Shown one piece after another: positions 55,671 to 64,000 of a DNA stretch of 64,000 nt; the first letter of the stretch is position 1; every line of letters starts with the position of its first letter. The position numbers and the translations under genes were made by a program. Source of the stretch: an uncultured bacterium (GTDB lineage Bacteria; Margulisbacteria; Marinamargulisbacteria; SXXA01); NCBI GenBank assembly GCA_903864835.1, contig CAIPHK010000011.1, forward strand, positions 1 to 64,000. The letters are read 5' to 3'. Under the pieces are notes generated by a model. It was given only the letters and a program-made list of their open reading frames with translations, did not search any database and had not been told where the DNA came from.

Positions 55671-55748
55671 TTGTTCCACTTTGCGGGGCGAAGATGAAAC
55701 GCGGTCGGACTGGCCAAGCCAGATCTTCGCTTAGCCGCATGCGCCCTA
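55671..55748 (-). repeat. Short hairpin repeat, copy B
   Basis: On the minus strand: GCGGCT, GATCTGGCTTGGCCAGTCCG, CGCGTTTCAT and GCAAAGTGGAACAAAT. The core CTGGC-TTG-GCCAG is a small stem-loop, and the outer GCGG/CCGC can pair. It abuts the leader of the KaiC-like gene. Near-identical core in copies A (55756-55830) and C (58586-58670). Confidence 0.75.
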
Positions 55749-55755
55749 TATTGAG

Positions 55756-55830
55756 TTATTTCACTTTGCTACGCAAAAATGAAACGCGTTCGGACTGGCC
55801 AAGCCAGATCATAACTGAGCCGCAGGCCCT
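55756..55830 (-). repeat. Short hairpin repeat, copy A
   Basis: Same orientation as copy B and only a few bases away, making a direct tandem in the rdgB/KaiC gap: CTGCGGCTCAG, GATCTGGCTTGGCCAGTCCG, ACGCGTTTCAT and GCAAAGTGAAAT. Together the two copies occupy nearly the whole 185-bp gap between rdgB and the KaiC-like gene. Confidence 0.75.
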
Positions 55831-55839
55831 CTTTCAATT

Positions 55840-56418
55840 TTACAGTAAAAGCTTTTGTGCGGCCAATCGTAGCGCCCGCCCCCGATGACTCAATTCATTC
55901 TTCAATTTTGCGGACATTTCGCCAAAGGTCTGAGTATATCCATCGGGAATAAAGATCGGATCATATCCGAACCCGTCCCCCCCCCTCATTTCATGATCCA
56001 AAACACCGGCCACGACACCATCGATTGTTTCGATTCGCCCATCGGGAAAACGAAGCGCAATTACGCATCTAAATTGGGCTTGGCGATTGGGCTCGCCTGC
56101 GATGGCAGACAAGATCTTGGTACACATTTGAGTACTGGTTGCACCCTCACCCGCATAGCGCGCCGAATAAATCCCTGGGGCTCCATTTAATGCATCCACC
56201 TCAATACCGGAGTCGTCTGACAAATATATGGTATCGGGAAGCAGCGGCAAAAAATCGATCTTTTTGATCGCATTGGCCTCAAATGTCAGCCCGTCCTCAA
56301 CGGCATCATGCGGATAGCCAAATACATCATCAAAACGGCAGACCTGAAGGTCTCCCAGAATCGATTGAATTTCGGTTACCTTATGCGCGTTACCGGACGC
56401 CACTACCACTCTCATCAT
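55840..56418 (-). CDS. rdgB: XTP/dITP pyrophosphatase (RdgB/HAM1 family)
   Basis: Removes non-canonical purine triphosphates from the nucleotide pool. VVASGNAHKVTEIQ is the substrate loop, LSDDSGIEVDALNGAPGIYS the catalytic region and GGDGFGYDPIFIP the C-terminal signature. Its 192 residues are normal. Two adjacent ATGs overlap the end of the spoT gene (four bases). Association with RelA/SpoT joins two kinds of nucleotide control. Confidence 0.93.
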   Translation of the reverse strand: MMRVVVASGNAHKVTEIQSILGDLQVCRFDDVFGYPHDAVEDGLTFEANAIKKIDFLPLLPDTIYLSDDSGIEVDALNGAPGIYSARYAGEGATSTQMCTKILSAIAGEPNRQAQFRCVIALRFPDGRIETIDGVVAGVLDHEMRGGDGFGYDPIFIPDGYTQTFGEMSAKLKNELSHRGRALRLAAQKLLL

Positions 56419-58580
56419 TTTGCCCCCCGTTGAATTGAATAGACATCCGCCACCAAGGCCACCGCTTGGCGAATCCGATTAAGTTGTTGAATATCACGAA
56501 TATTGACGGTGATCACGGCCTTCATCCGCCCTCCGGCTCTCGCCGTCTTGGTTCGAATTTCTTGAATGTTGGTCTTGGTATCCGTTATTCGATGAATAAT
56601 ATCTTCAAGAATTCCAATTCGATCAAATGCCTCAATTTGGATCGTTGCACGAAATAGTTTATCCGAACTGGCCAGACTCCATTCGACGTCAACCAGTCGG
56701 GGGCGATCCGCATCAGATAACCCCAGAATATTCGGGCAATCCGTCTGATGAACGGCGACCCCACGGCCGGTGGTGACATACCCCACAATGGCGTCGCCGG
56801 GGACGGGGCTACAACACTTGGGGATGGTGACCAAGACATTCGTTTCCCCAAGCACCTTGATTTCGTTGATACCATTTTTTTGAGACGCCTTTGACGGCGG
56901 CGGCAATACCGCAGGACGGTGTTGGGGTTCCCGCTTAAGCAGACGCTCGACGGCCACTTCGATTTCACGAGTGGAGATATCGCCTTCAGCCAGTCCGCAA
57001 TAAAGTTCTTCGAGACGCTGTACGCCGACATATGCAACAAATTTGTCGGCAAGGTCTTTAGTGAGCACATCCCGGGGAACAAACCCTAGAAACACGAGAA
57101 ATCGCTCCAGCTTTTCTTTACCTTTGTTAATTGTGTCTTGCTGATTCTGGCGCTTAAACCATTGCTTAATTTTGGTTTTAGCCTGTCGGGTATGCACAAC
57201 ATTGAGCCAATCCAATTTCGGATTGGGGGTCTTTGAGGTCAGAATCTCTATGCGGTCGCCACTTTGGAGTCGGTAACTTGCATTGACGATTTGGCTATTA
57301 ATTTTTGCCCCGACATAACAATGTCCAATTTCCGAATGGATTTTGTAAGCAAAATCAATCGGGGACGCTCCTTTAGGAAGGACCTGAACATCCCCTTTCG
57401 GGGTAAACACAAATACTTCGTCGATAAACAAATCCAACTTCAAATTCTGCAAAAAGTCTTTGGGAGCGGTCCCTTCTTTTTCAGATTCTAGAATCTGTCG
57501 TAGCCACGCAAAATCACCGTCAAAATTGCTTTGACTTGCCCCTTCTTTGTATCGCCAATGGGCCGCGATCCCGTACTCTGCAATTTGATGCATTTCCTTG
57601 GTTCTGATTTGAATTTCAACCGGCTTACCAAACCGCCCCATCACCGTCGTATGTAACGACTGATACAAATTGGATTTGGGCATCGCAATATAATCTTTAA
57701 AACGCCCCGCCAATGGTTTGTATCCAGAGTGAACCACCCCCAATACCGAATAACATTCTTTTAGGTCTTCGACGATAATCCGAACCCCGAGGGTATCGAA
57801 AAGTTCATCAAAACTTAAATTCTGAGACACCAATTTTTTATAGATACTAAAAAAATGCTTCGGGCGACCAAAAATTTTTGCAGTAATCTCCGCAGAATGA
57901 ACCGCCTTGGTCAAATCATCGATGACCGTCTGAACAACCATTTCGCGCTCATCGCGACGCAAAGAGACTAACTTTTTGATCCGCTGAAACTCCTCATGTT
58001 GGAGATAATAAAATGCGTAATCTTCCAGTTCCCATTTCAACGACCACATTCCCAAGCGATGTGCTAACGGCGAAAAAATCTCTCGGGTCTCTCGTGAAAT
58101 AAGGATCTGCTTTTCTTTGCGAAGATGTTTAAGCGTCCGCATATTATGAAGGCGATCCGCCAATTTGATGATCACTACCCGAAGATCCTTGGCCATCGCC
58201 AAAAACATTTTCCTAAAATTTTCGGCCTGCTCTTCTTCTTTGGACTCGAAATATATTTTTCCAAGTTTGGTCACCCCTTCAACGAGGTTATAAATATCCT
58301 CCCCAAACATTGTGACAATGTGCTCTTTCGTGACACTCGTATCCTCGATGGTGTCATGCAACAACCCTGCCGAAACAGCGGCTGGATCCTGCCCCAACTC
58401 TGCCAGAATATAGGCCACTTCAACGGGATGAGAGATATACGGGTCACCGGACTTTCGGACTTGTTCCTTATGCGCACTATGCGCAAATTCGTAGGCCCGC
58501 TGAACCAACTGTACCGAGTCAGGCGACATGTACTTTTGGATTTCAACCATCAATTCATCATAGGAATGTTCGAGTTTCAT
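56415..58580 (-). CDS. Bifunctional (p)ppGpp synthetase/hydrolase, RelA/SpoT homologue
   Basis: The stringent-response enzyme. The N-terminal HD hydrolase domain is intact (H51, then LLHDTIEDT at ~75-81). The synthetase domain follows with LGVRIIVEDLKECY, PLAGRFKDYIAMPKSNLYQS and HWRYKEG. A TGS domain (VFTPKGDVQVLPKGASPIDF) starts near 385, with a Cys-containing zinc-finger/helical part (CCSPVPGDAIVGY) and a C-terminal ACT domain. Its 721 residues are full length. No ribosome site is obvious before the ATG; a hairpin repeat ends just upstream. Confidence 0.95.
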   Translation of the reverse strand: MKLEHSYDELMVEIQKYMSPDSVQLVQRAYEFAHSAHKEQVRKSGDPYISHPVEVAYILAELGQDPAAVSAGLLHDTIEDTSVTKEHIVTMFGEDIYNLVEGVTKLGKIYFESKEEEQAENFRKMFLAMAKDLRVVIIKLADRLHNMRTLKHLRKEKQILISRETREIFSPLAHRLGMWSLKWELEDYAFYYLQHEEFQRIKKLVSLRRDEREMVVQTVIDDLTKAVHSAEITAKIFGRPKHFFSIYKKLVSQNLSFDELFDTLGVRIIVEDLKECYSVLGVVHSGYKPLAGRFKDYIAMPKSNLYQSLHTTVMGRFGKPVEIQIRTKEMHQIAEYGIAAHWRYKEGASQSNFDGDFAWLRQILESEKEGTAPKDFLQNLKLDLFIDEVFVFTPKGDVQVLPKGASPIDFAYKIHSEIGHCYVGAKINSQIVNASYRLQSGDRIEILTSKTPNPKLDWLNVVHTRQAKTKIKQWFKRQNQQDTINKGKEKLERFLVFLGFVPRDVLTKDLADKFVAYVGVQRLEELYCGLAEGDISTREIEVAVERLLKREPQHRPAVLPPPSKASQKNGINEIKVLGETNVLVTIPKCCSPVPGDAIVGYVTTGRGVAVHQTDCPNILGLSDADRPRLVDVEWSLASSDKLFRATIQIEAFDRIGILEDIIHRITDTKTNIQEIRTKTARAGGRMKAVITVNIRDIQQLNRIRQAVALVADVYSIQRGAK

Positions 58581-58585
58581 TTATA

Positions 58586-58670
58586 TTTGTTTCACTCCAC
58601 TTCGGGTTGCTCGTTGAGATGAAACGCGGTTGGACTGGCAAAGCCAGATCCGCCCTTCGGCCGCGGGCGC
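58586..58670 (-). repeat. Short hairpin repeat, copy C
   Basis: GCGCCCGCGGCC, GATCTGGCTTTGCCAGTCC, ACCGCGTTTCATCT and AGTGAAACAAAT, with an additional CGAGCAACCCGAAGTGGA segment. Same orientation and core as copies A and B, 3 kb away, again ending right before a gene start (spoT). Confidence 0.75.
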
Positions 58671-58681
58671 TTTAATTTTTA

Positions 58682-58710
58682 ATAAGATAGCAACCATCGG
58701 GCAATCTTAT
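58682..58710 (-). terminator. AT-rich hairpin after recJ, candidate terminator
   Basis: ATAAGAT (58682-58688) pairs with ATCTTAT (58704-58710), extended by GC/GC past one mismatch. It lies 33 bases after the recJ stop. The following minus-strand sequence is TAAAAATT, poor in T, so termination strength is doubtful. Confidence 0.35.
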
Positions 58711-58743
58711 CATATTAGGCTGGGACCGTGCCCAGAGCAGAGG

Positions 58744-60438
58744 TTAGCGAATATCCAACAACTGGAGTTGGGGGGTACGCATCCCTCTCCAGTGATTGAT
58801 TTCGACGGTAAAGGCCAATTCCATTTGATCTTGATGACAGACGTCTAACTTTTGGCCCAAACCAAATCCGATGGCGTCGACGACAACTTTACCTGAAGGA
58901 TCCACAAATCGGACCTTCAGGTGATCCCCGGTACCCACCTTTTTGAATTCCACGGGACGTAACGTGTTGCAATAAAACACCGGAGGGGGATTCCCTTGTC
59001 CAAATGGCGCCAGCCGTTCTAACGCCTCCGCCAACTCTAAATTCAAAAGACCGGGGGCCACTTCCGCATCAATTTTTAGGATTGGCAATAAATCATTCGC
59101 ATCGATCTGAGCTTTTGCCGCCGCTTGAAGTTCCAACTTAAAGTCCGCAATATTCTCTGGCAAAATACTGAACCCCGCCGCTTCTTTATGCCCACCAAAT
59201 TTTATAAATCGGTCCTGACATTTTTTTAACAATTCATAGATATTTACACTCCCAATCGTTCGCGCGGACCCGCGGCCAACCTCATCATCCTCGGCAATAA
59301 TCACCACCGGACGACTGTGGGCCTCCACCAAACGAGATGCAGTAATTCCAATGACCCCCGCATGCCAATTGCGTCCACGCACCACCAATACCGATTCGGT
59401 CTCCACATCATCGGCCACCTGAGCCATCGCCTCTTGGAGCATGGATTGCCCAATCTGCTGACGATCTTCGTTCATTCTGTTTAATACCTTGGCCATCTCT
59501 TCCGCCGCCGGGTCATCTTCTGATATCAACAAATTGACCCCGCGCATTGCAGAATCCAGTCGTCCGGCGGCATTCAGCCGTGGCGCGATAACAAAACCAA
59601 CATCCCTCGGAGTAACAAACGGGCGCTCAAAGCCGGCCACTTCTAGCAATTTACGAATCCCCAATCGGGACCTCGCCGATAACGACGGCAATCCTGCCGC
59701 CACAATCCGCCGATTTTCGCCAACGAGCGGCACGACATCCGCAATGGTCCCTAACGCCGCCAAATCAGAATAGGAATCCACATTAATATCCAAATTCCCC
59801 AATTTTCGCAGCGCCCCCAAAAGATGGAACACAATCCCCGCCGTACACATCATCGTTCGGGGATCCTCAGGCGACAAATATTTGGGATTAATAATCGCAT
59901 GGGCATCCGGCACCACGTCGGGAATCGTATGGTGATCCACGACGATTACCGTTACGCCCGTTTGTTCCCGAATCGCCGCAATTTCTTTTACGTTTGTAAT
60001 TCCACAGTCCAACGTAATGAGAAGGCTATAATTGCCTTGCTGCAACGTCGGAATGACCTGGGTCGTGAGGCCATACCCATCCGTAAATCGATGGGGTAGA
60101 TAAAACTGGATATTGGCCCCCACCCGCCGCAACGATTGGATCATCATCGACGTCGAAGTCATCCCGTCCACATCGTAATCCCCATACACCAAAATTCGTT
60201 GCTTATCACGAATAGCCGTTGTAATCAGATCTACGGCTGGCCGCATCATGTCGTCGGGCAATGCATCACAGGGTTGATCTTCAGGCGTAACAAATTGCGC
60301 CGCATGAGACAGCGACCGTATCTGCCGATTCAACAATATCTGACCGACGAGCGGCGATACCGACAAATGGGATGCTAAGCGCTCAGCCACCGCCTCCTGC
60401 GCTGGGTAGAGTTGCCAGCGGCGAACCGCTGACTTCAT
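58744..60438 (-). CDS. recJ: Single-stranded-DNA-specific exonuclease RecJ
   Basis: A 5'-3' ssDNA exonuclease of the DHH family for recombination and mismatch repair. DHH motifs: VYGDYDVDGMTSTSM, LITLDCGITN, VVDHHTIPD and the DHHA1 signature FKFGGH-like FIKFGGHKEAAGFS. The C-terminal OB fold is present. Its 564 residues are normal. The start overlaps the accB stop by four bases. Confidence 0.95.
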   Translation of the reverse strand: MKSAVRRWQLYPAQEAVAERLASHLSVSPLVGQILLNRQIRSLSHAAQFVTPEDQPCDALPDDMMRPAVDLITTAIRDKQRILVYGDYDVDGMTSTSMMIQSLRRVGANIQFYLPHRFTDGYGLTTQVIPTLQQGNYSLLITLDCGITNVKEIAAIREQTGVTVIVVDHHTIPDVVPDAHAIINPKYLSPEDPRTMMCTAGIVFHLLGALRKLGNLDINVDSYSDLAALGTIADVVPLVGENRRIVAAGLPSLSARSRLGIRKLLEVAGFERPFVTPRDVGFVIAPRLNAAGRLDSAMRGVNLLISEDDPAAEEMAKVLNRMNEDRQQIGQSMLQEAMAQVADDVETESVLVVRGRNWHAGVIGITASRLVEAHSRPVVIIAEDDEVGRGSARTIGSVNIYELLKKCQDRFIKFGGHKEAAGFSILPENIADFKLELQAAAKAQIDANDLLPILKIDAEVAPGLLNLELAEALERLAPFGQGNPPPVFYCNTLRPVEFKKVGTGDHLKVRFVDPSGKVVVDAIGFGLGQKLDVCHQDQMELAFTVEINHWRGMRTPQLQLLDIR

Positions 60439-60908
60439 CCGATGCGAATAAGAAACAAGTCCTGACCGTATTCCACGGGCGTTGCATTAGGAACGCATAT
60501 TTTTTCGACTACGCCGGCCACTTCAGATTCAATCTCATTAAATAGCTTCATGGCTTCGATAATACATACCACTTTGCCAATTTCGATCCGATCCCCGACA
60601 GTCACATACAACGGCGAGTCCGGCCCAGGTGACGTATAAAACGTCCCTACCATTTGCGACTTGATCGGGATCAATTTGTCGTCTTTTTTCGGCAATTCTA
60701 CCGATCTCTCGACGTCTCCACCCACAGCAAGCGGGGCGGGCGCCGCCATTTGCATCGGTGCATGAGGAATAATCATGGGAGCCACGTTGGATTGGCTACC
60801 AAATTCTTTTTTTATTTCGATCTTCATATTTTCGACTTCAATATTGAAGTGAGAGATCTTCGCCTCTTCTACAATTTCGATGAGTCGTTTTATTTCTTTT
60901 AAGTCCAT
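60435..60908 (-). CDS. accB: Biotin carboxyl carrier protein of acetyl-CoA carboxylase
   Basis: Carries biotin between carboxylase and transferase half reactions in fatty acid synthesis. C-terminal lipoyl/biotinyl domain with biotinylated Lys in IIEAMKLFNEIES and AGVVEKICVPN; an Ala/Pro/Met-rich linker near residues 48-65 joins it to the N-terminal helix pair. ATG at 60908 has GAGG eight bases upstream. 157 residues. accC, its usual partner, is not adjacent; recJ follows instead. Confidence 0.94.
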   Translation of the reverse strand: MDLKEIKRLIEIVEEAKISHFNIEVENMKIEIKKEFGSQSNVAPMIIPHAPMQMAAPAPLAVGGDVERSVELPKKDDKLIPIKSQMVGTFYTSPGPDSPLYVTVGDRIEIGKVVCIIEAMKLFNEIESEVAGVVEKICVPNATPVEYGQDLFLIRIG

Positions 60909-60947
60909 TGTTTGCACCTCTGTCACACCCCAAACTTTATTTGAAAA

Positions 60948-61670
60948 TCAGACGATGGTCAAATTCTCCGCACATACCGCCAAGCCCTTCAGAATTAAAA
61001 TGGGATCATACCCATCCAAATCAAGGGCATCTTTGACCGGCAACAACCCTTTTCCGGTACCCACCACCACCACGTCGGGATCCATGGCTTTAAAATCAGC
61101 AATCAAGCCATTGATCATATGAATCGTCCCCTTATACAACCCGATCTGAACCGCGTCTTTGGTTGTTTTCCCCACAATACCCGAAATCGGCGACACCCGT
61201 ATCAACGGAATTTTTGCGGTAAACAACGCAAGGGCTTGAGACGAAATTCCCATGCCGGGCATAATAATTCCACCTTGGTACCCGCCTTCCCGATCCACAT
61301 AGCAAAATGTGGTCGCTGTGCCAGAATCAACTACGAGACAACTCCGCTTATAGTTCTGATACGCCCCCAATGCGTTCACAATTCGATCTGACCCTACCTG
61401 ACTGGCGTTTTTAAGATGAATTTTCAGAACGGGCAGGGATTTAAAGTTAACGAGAGTAACCATCGGATACCGTTTCAGCAATCGATCCACTTGCGGAACC
61501 ACCGACGAAACGACCACGCGATCATAAGCAGAAAAGGGGTCGGTAGATAGCCATTCTTGCGCTTTGGGAGTGGGGATTCTCCGGGACCGTCCGATAACGC
61601 CGCGCTGGTAGGGAGCAAATTCAATCGACGAATTACCAATATCCACCAACAACATCTTGGAGTTGGCCAT
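60948..61670 (-). CDS. coaX: Type III pantothenate kinase
   Basis: First step of coenzyme A synthesis. ASKHA-fold signatures: LLVDIGNSSIEF (phosphate loop), QVGSDRIVNALGAY and VVDSGTATTFCYV, with GGIIMPGMG. ATG at 61670 overlaps the preceding stop by one base (TGATG). Its 240 residues are normal. coaX and accB together group coenzyme A and fatty acid supply. Confidence 0.93.
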   Translation of the reverse strand: MANSKMLLVDIGNSSIEFAPYQRGVIGRSRRIPTPKAQEWLSTDPFSAYDRVVVSSVVPQVDRLLKRYPMVTLVNFKSLPVLKIHLKNASQVGSDRIVNALGAYQNYKRSCLVVDSGTATTFCYVDREGGYQGGIIMPGMGISSQALALFTAKIPLIRVSPISGIVGKTTKDAVQIGLYKGTIHMINGLIADFKAMDPDVVVVGTGKGLLPVKDALDLDGYDPILILKGLAVCAENLTIV

Positions 61671-62944
61671 CACAAAAACCAAAAACAAACAGCGGCAATT
61701 ATAGTCGGCCCCAATGCGCCTAAAAACAACCGTAAAGGACGAATTCCATCGGCGCCAAAAGAATGTCCCAAAACCGAAAACCCGATCGGATTCGGCGCAT
61801 TTGCGATCACCGTGAGCCCCCCGCCAACCAGCGCCCCCGATACCAATGCGACCTTCCCTAATTCAGACAGTGTCGATACCTGCGACCCGAGATACGTCAC
61901 CGCCGCATTATCCGTGACTGCGGATAACCCCATCGCACCCAAAAACAAGCCGGGTACGTTGCTGTGAACAATTACCCACTCGATCCACCACTGTTGAGGT
62001 CCGCCCAAAATAACGATGCCTCCCAAAAAAAAAGCGACCAACAGCCCTTGCCGAAGCCGCAGATCGACGTGGTATTGCCGCGTCACAGTCATCCATCCTA
62101 GAAAAAAAATAAATAGTCCAAAAAATATCTTAATATGGTGGCCACCCATCACGATCATCGCCAAAAATAGCAGGTGGGTTCCAATCACCCACTTTGGAAT
62201 CAAGGCGGTCGACTCATCACGCGAACTATCCCAAGACATTCCCGACAATTCCTTCCTAAACAAGGCGGTTGTAAGCCCGGTCCCTACCCCAATCGCCACA
62301 ATCGCTTTCCACCCGAATAGAGTCATGATCGTCGGGAACCCCCACCCCCAATTTCGGGCCACCATCACCAACGGGGGCGCGGCGTACGGCGTCAACGCAC
62401 CCCCAATGGACACATTGACCAATAACAATCCCAACGTGGCGTACATCCATCGGCGCGATAGCCCTTGTCCATAAAATCGCTTTAACAACAGCATCGCAGT
62501 CACGGTCATCGCAGCGGGTTCGGTAATTACACTCCCCAACAAGGGCCCGACGCTCATGCAAACCAAATAATAGCCGATCGGGGGAGGGCCAGGAACCCAT
62601 TGAGACAGCCGTTCAATCCCCATTTCTACGGCGCTTAAAATGGGCCGGGTCGAACACACTGTCATCACTACAAAAACAAACACGGGTTCGGTCATATTAC
62701 AGGTGGCCAAATATCCGGAGACCTCCCTAAATCCACCAACTATCCCAATTAGACAAAGCCATATTGCGGCCCATGCCCCAAATACCACTTCCACCTCACC
62801 GAATAGGGCCACCAAATTGCGAGTTGCCGTTCCTGCCGGGAATCGATTGGCAAACCGATGAATCCACCCCACCGAAAAAGTATGAACTATTGCAAAGCCA
62901 AAGCAGACCGTCGCCGAACCATTAATAAAATTTAGGGGTATCAT
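61670..62944 (-). CDS. Putative Na+/H+ antiporter-like membrane protein
   Basis: About eleven membrane helices in 424 residues. Signatures of the putative Na+/H+ antiporter family (Pfam Na_H_antiport_3): SVGPLLGSVITEPAAMTVTA, NVSIGGALTPYAAPPLVMV, LSAVTDNAAVTYLGSQ and GGGLTVIANAPNPIG. The paired helices with TEPA and TDNA resemble the ion-transporter superfamily. The ATG at 62944 (TTG at 62950 is also open) has no ribosome site but lies nine bases after an extended -10 motif. The transported ion is not established. Confidence 0.8.
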   Translation of the reverse strand: MIPLNFINGSATVCFGFAIVHTFSVGWIHRFANRFPAGTATRNLVALFGEVEVVFGAWAAIWLCLIGIVGGFREVSGYLATCNMTEPVFVFVVMTVCSTRPILSAVEMGIERLSQWVPGPPPIGYYLVCMSVGPLLGSVITEPAAMTVTAMLLLKRFYGQGLSRRWMYATLGLLLVNVSIGGALTPYAAPPLVMVARNWGWGFPTIMTLFGWKAIVAIGVGTGLTTALFRKELSGMSWDSSRDESTALIPKWVIGTHLLFLAMIVMGGHHIKIFFGLFIFFLGWMTVTRQYHVDLRLRQGLLVAFFLGGIVILGGPQQWWIEWVIVHSNVPGLFLGAMGLSAVTDNAAVTYLGSQVSTLSELGKVALVSGALVGGGLTVIANAPNPIGFSVLGHSFGADGIRPLRLFLGALGPTIIAAVCFWFL

Positions 62945-62953
62945 TTTCAAGAT

Positions 62954-62962
62954 ATGGTATCA
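62954..62962 (-). promoter_or_regulatory. Extended -10 motif nine bases before the antiporter start
   Basis: TGA-TACCAT on the minus strand (62962-62954), then nine bases and ATG: the same arrangement as at murE. A leaderless message is inferred. The hexamer matches TATAAT at only four positions. Confidence 0.35.
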
Positions 62963-63026
62963 CACCCCAAAATGTTTCGTCTTACCTCAAGCCGGGAAGA
63001 ATACCGGGCTAAGGGGGGGGAGTTCT

Positions 63027-63326
63027 ATGAGTAACCAAAATCCAGAGCCATCGGATTTAATACCCGATGAGTTTGAGTTAGGGCGCGTCGGGCACGACGA
63101 TCCGTTCGCCAGCGCACCGATGGACGCACTTGAATCCGAATTAATGGCGCTCGTAAATATATTGGGCGACGAACTTAACTTGCCAACGTCGTCTGTCCCC
63201 GAAACCTGGCAATTGGCGGATAGGTCTCCACACCTCAACGGACGTCCCTTCCGCTATAAAGAGTTTCATTCCATTGTGATGCCGCTTAATACCGGGCATC
63301 TCCAGGTCAAAATTTTAAACGGCTAA
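63027..63326 (+). CDS. Hypothetical acidic 99-residue protein
   Basis: No family recognised. A strongly G-rich ribosome site (GGGGGGGAG) lies five bases before the ATG. The N-terminal half is acidic (SDLIPDEFELGRVGHDDP and DALESELMALVNILGDEL), the C-terminal half more basic with RPFRYKEFHSIVMP. No signal peptide or membrane segment. It is divergent from the antiporter gene and converges on tonB with six bases between. Confidence 0.6.
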   Translation: MSNQNPEPSDLIPDEFELGRVGHDDPFASAPMDALESELMALVNILGDELNLPTSSVPETWQLADRSPHLNGRPFRYKEFHSIVMPLNTGHLQVKILNG

Positions 63327-63332
63327 GCCCAA

Positions 63333-63959
63333 CTAGTCTGATTTAAACTTAAACGATTTGTTGATATAGAAAGACGCCGAATATCCAGAGACTGATCCCG
63401 GTTGAAACTTCCAGTTCATCACCGCCGTACGCACTGCTCTAAAAAATCCCCATTGATCCTCAGGTCCAATGGGCGTCACCGATTCCACAGACCCATCCGA
63501 CTTTACCAAAATCTTAACCTTCACCTCGGACTCAATGCTATACGCCTCTGCGTGCTTGGGATACACCGGATTATTGCCCGATATCAACACGACCCCACGA
63601 TCCAGACGATCGCCAGACACGGGATGGGTCGGAGGACCCGATGCCGCTTTTGCCGTGTTCGGGGTGGACAGAGCCCCCTTGGCAATCTTCGCCTCTGCCG
63701 GGGTCTTGTCTGCAAGAGGCTTCGTTGACTTGGCACTGGCGGGTGCGGAATCCGACTCTTTCGCCTCATCCTTGGCATCTTTATCCGACTTGTCATCTTG
63801 AGCCTGATGAGAAATTCCCACCTCAGAATCCGGCGCCAAGGTCACGACTTCAATGGCGGGAAGCCCGCGCAACAGTTCCGTCCGAGGTGTCGGCTGAAGA
63901 ATCAAACAAAAAATAATAATGGCTTCTAAAACCGCCGCAATGGCGAGAGATCGAATCAT
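63333..63959 (-). CDS. TonB-family energy transducer protein
   Basis: N-terminal membrane anchor (SLAIAAVLEAIIIFCLIL), a charged Ala/Lys/Asp/Ser-rich periplasm-spanning linker (~50-115) and a C-terminal TonB-type fold (NPVYPKHAEAYSIESEVKVK, ILVKSDGSVESVTPIGPED, AVRTAVMNWKFQPG). It would pass proton-motive force from an ExbB/ExbD motor to outer-membrane receptors. The linker lacks the usual Pro-Lys repeats. Its ATG overlaps the stop of an upstream frame (ATGA); no independent ribosome site is seen. Confidence 0.85.
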   Translation of the reverse strand: MIRSLAIAAVLEAIIIFCLILQPTPRTELLRGLPAIEVVTLAPDSEVGISHQAQDDKSDKDAKDEAKESDSAPASAKSTKPLADKTPAEAKIAKGALSTPNTAKAASGPPTHPVSGDRLDRGVVLISGNNPVYPKHAEAYSIESEVKVKILVKSDGSVESVTPIGPEDQWGFFRAVRTAVMNWKFQPGSVSGYSASFYINKSFKFKSD

Positions 63960-64000
63960 TTTCTAACGGCACCAAACGAGAACTTTGCTCCCCCTGCCTC
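63956..64000 (-). CDS. C-terminal end of a gene upstream of tonB, cut by the window edge
   Basis: A minus-strand frame enters at the edge and ends at TGA (63958-63956) overlapping the tonB ATG; the visible residues are EAGGAKFSFGAVRK. Only 14 codons are present, so it may be chance, but the ATGA overlap repeats the local operon style. An exbD-type gene would be expected here by analogy. Confidence 0.3.
   Translation of the reverse strand, partial: EAGGAKFSFGAVRK

Overview
The window reads as a chromosome segment of a diderm, aerobic, heterotrophic bacterium with moderate GC. The envelope evidence is a TonB-type transducer, a small outer-membrane barrel and a MurE carrying the DNPR motif of meso-diaminopimelate-adding enzymes. 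The respiratory evidence is a complete Alternative Complex III (ACIII) operon joined to an A2-type caa3 oxidase, with heme A synthesis genes beside it and acetyl-CoA synthetase close by. All genes read with the standard code. I cannot assign a phylum from sequence alone. Genes are densely packed, mostly on the minus strand, with many 1-4 base stop/start overlaps.

Layout. 1-240: right end of an IS256-family insertion sequence. 402-10222: a 3053-residue helical repeat protein of unknown function, preceded by a small translationally coupled partner. The giant reading frame continues past its TAA stop for 66 more repeat-like codons. 10223-10826 and 15913-16326: two 280-bp palindromic, MITE-like elements. 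11398-15302: truncated glmU, trpE, trpG and a TrpRS with a probable iron-sulfur motif. 15376-18163: hpf, a methyltransferase, ruvA and ruvC. 18261-23772: a metal (probably zinc) uptake operon with an operator-like palindrome on its promoter (barrel protein, binding protein, permease, no ATPase), running into an AddB-like nuclease. 23776-25011: HicAB toxin-antitoxin and an unknown protein.

25089-32486 is a peptidoglycan cluster in the order murE, murF, mraY, murD, ftsW, murG, rimK-like; its first four enzymes are unusually short. 32619-34852: a SigB/SigF-type sigma factor, a tandem hotdog protein and folA. 34869-36648: ctaB and ctaA, divergent. 36675-48892: actA, actB, actC, actD, actE, actF, a small membrane protein, sco, ctaC, ctaD, ctaE, ctaF, one operon for quinol oxidation and oxygen reduction.

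49037-58580 is a stress/signalling operon: spoT/relA, rdgB, a KaiC-like ATPase, a receiver-KaiC fusion, a UvrD-like helicase with an altered motif II, queE and acs. 58744-62950: an antiporter-like membrane protein, coaX, accB and recJ. 63027-64000: a small unknown protein, a TonB-family protein and the end of a gene that leaves the window. A second family of short hairpin repeats (three copies) sits between genes at 55671-55830 and 58586-58670. No rRNA, tRNA or CRISPR array was seen.
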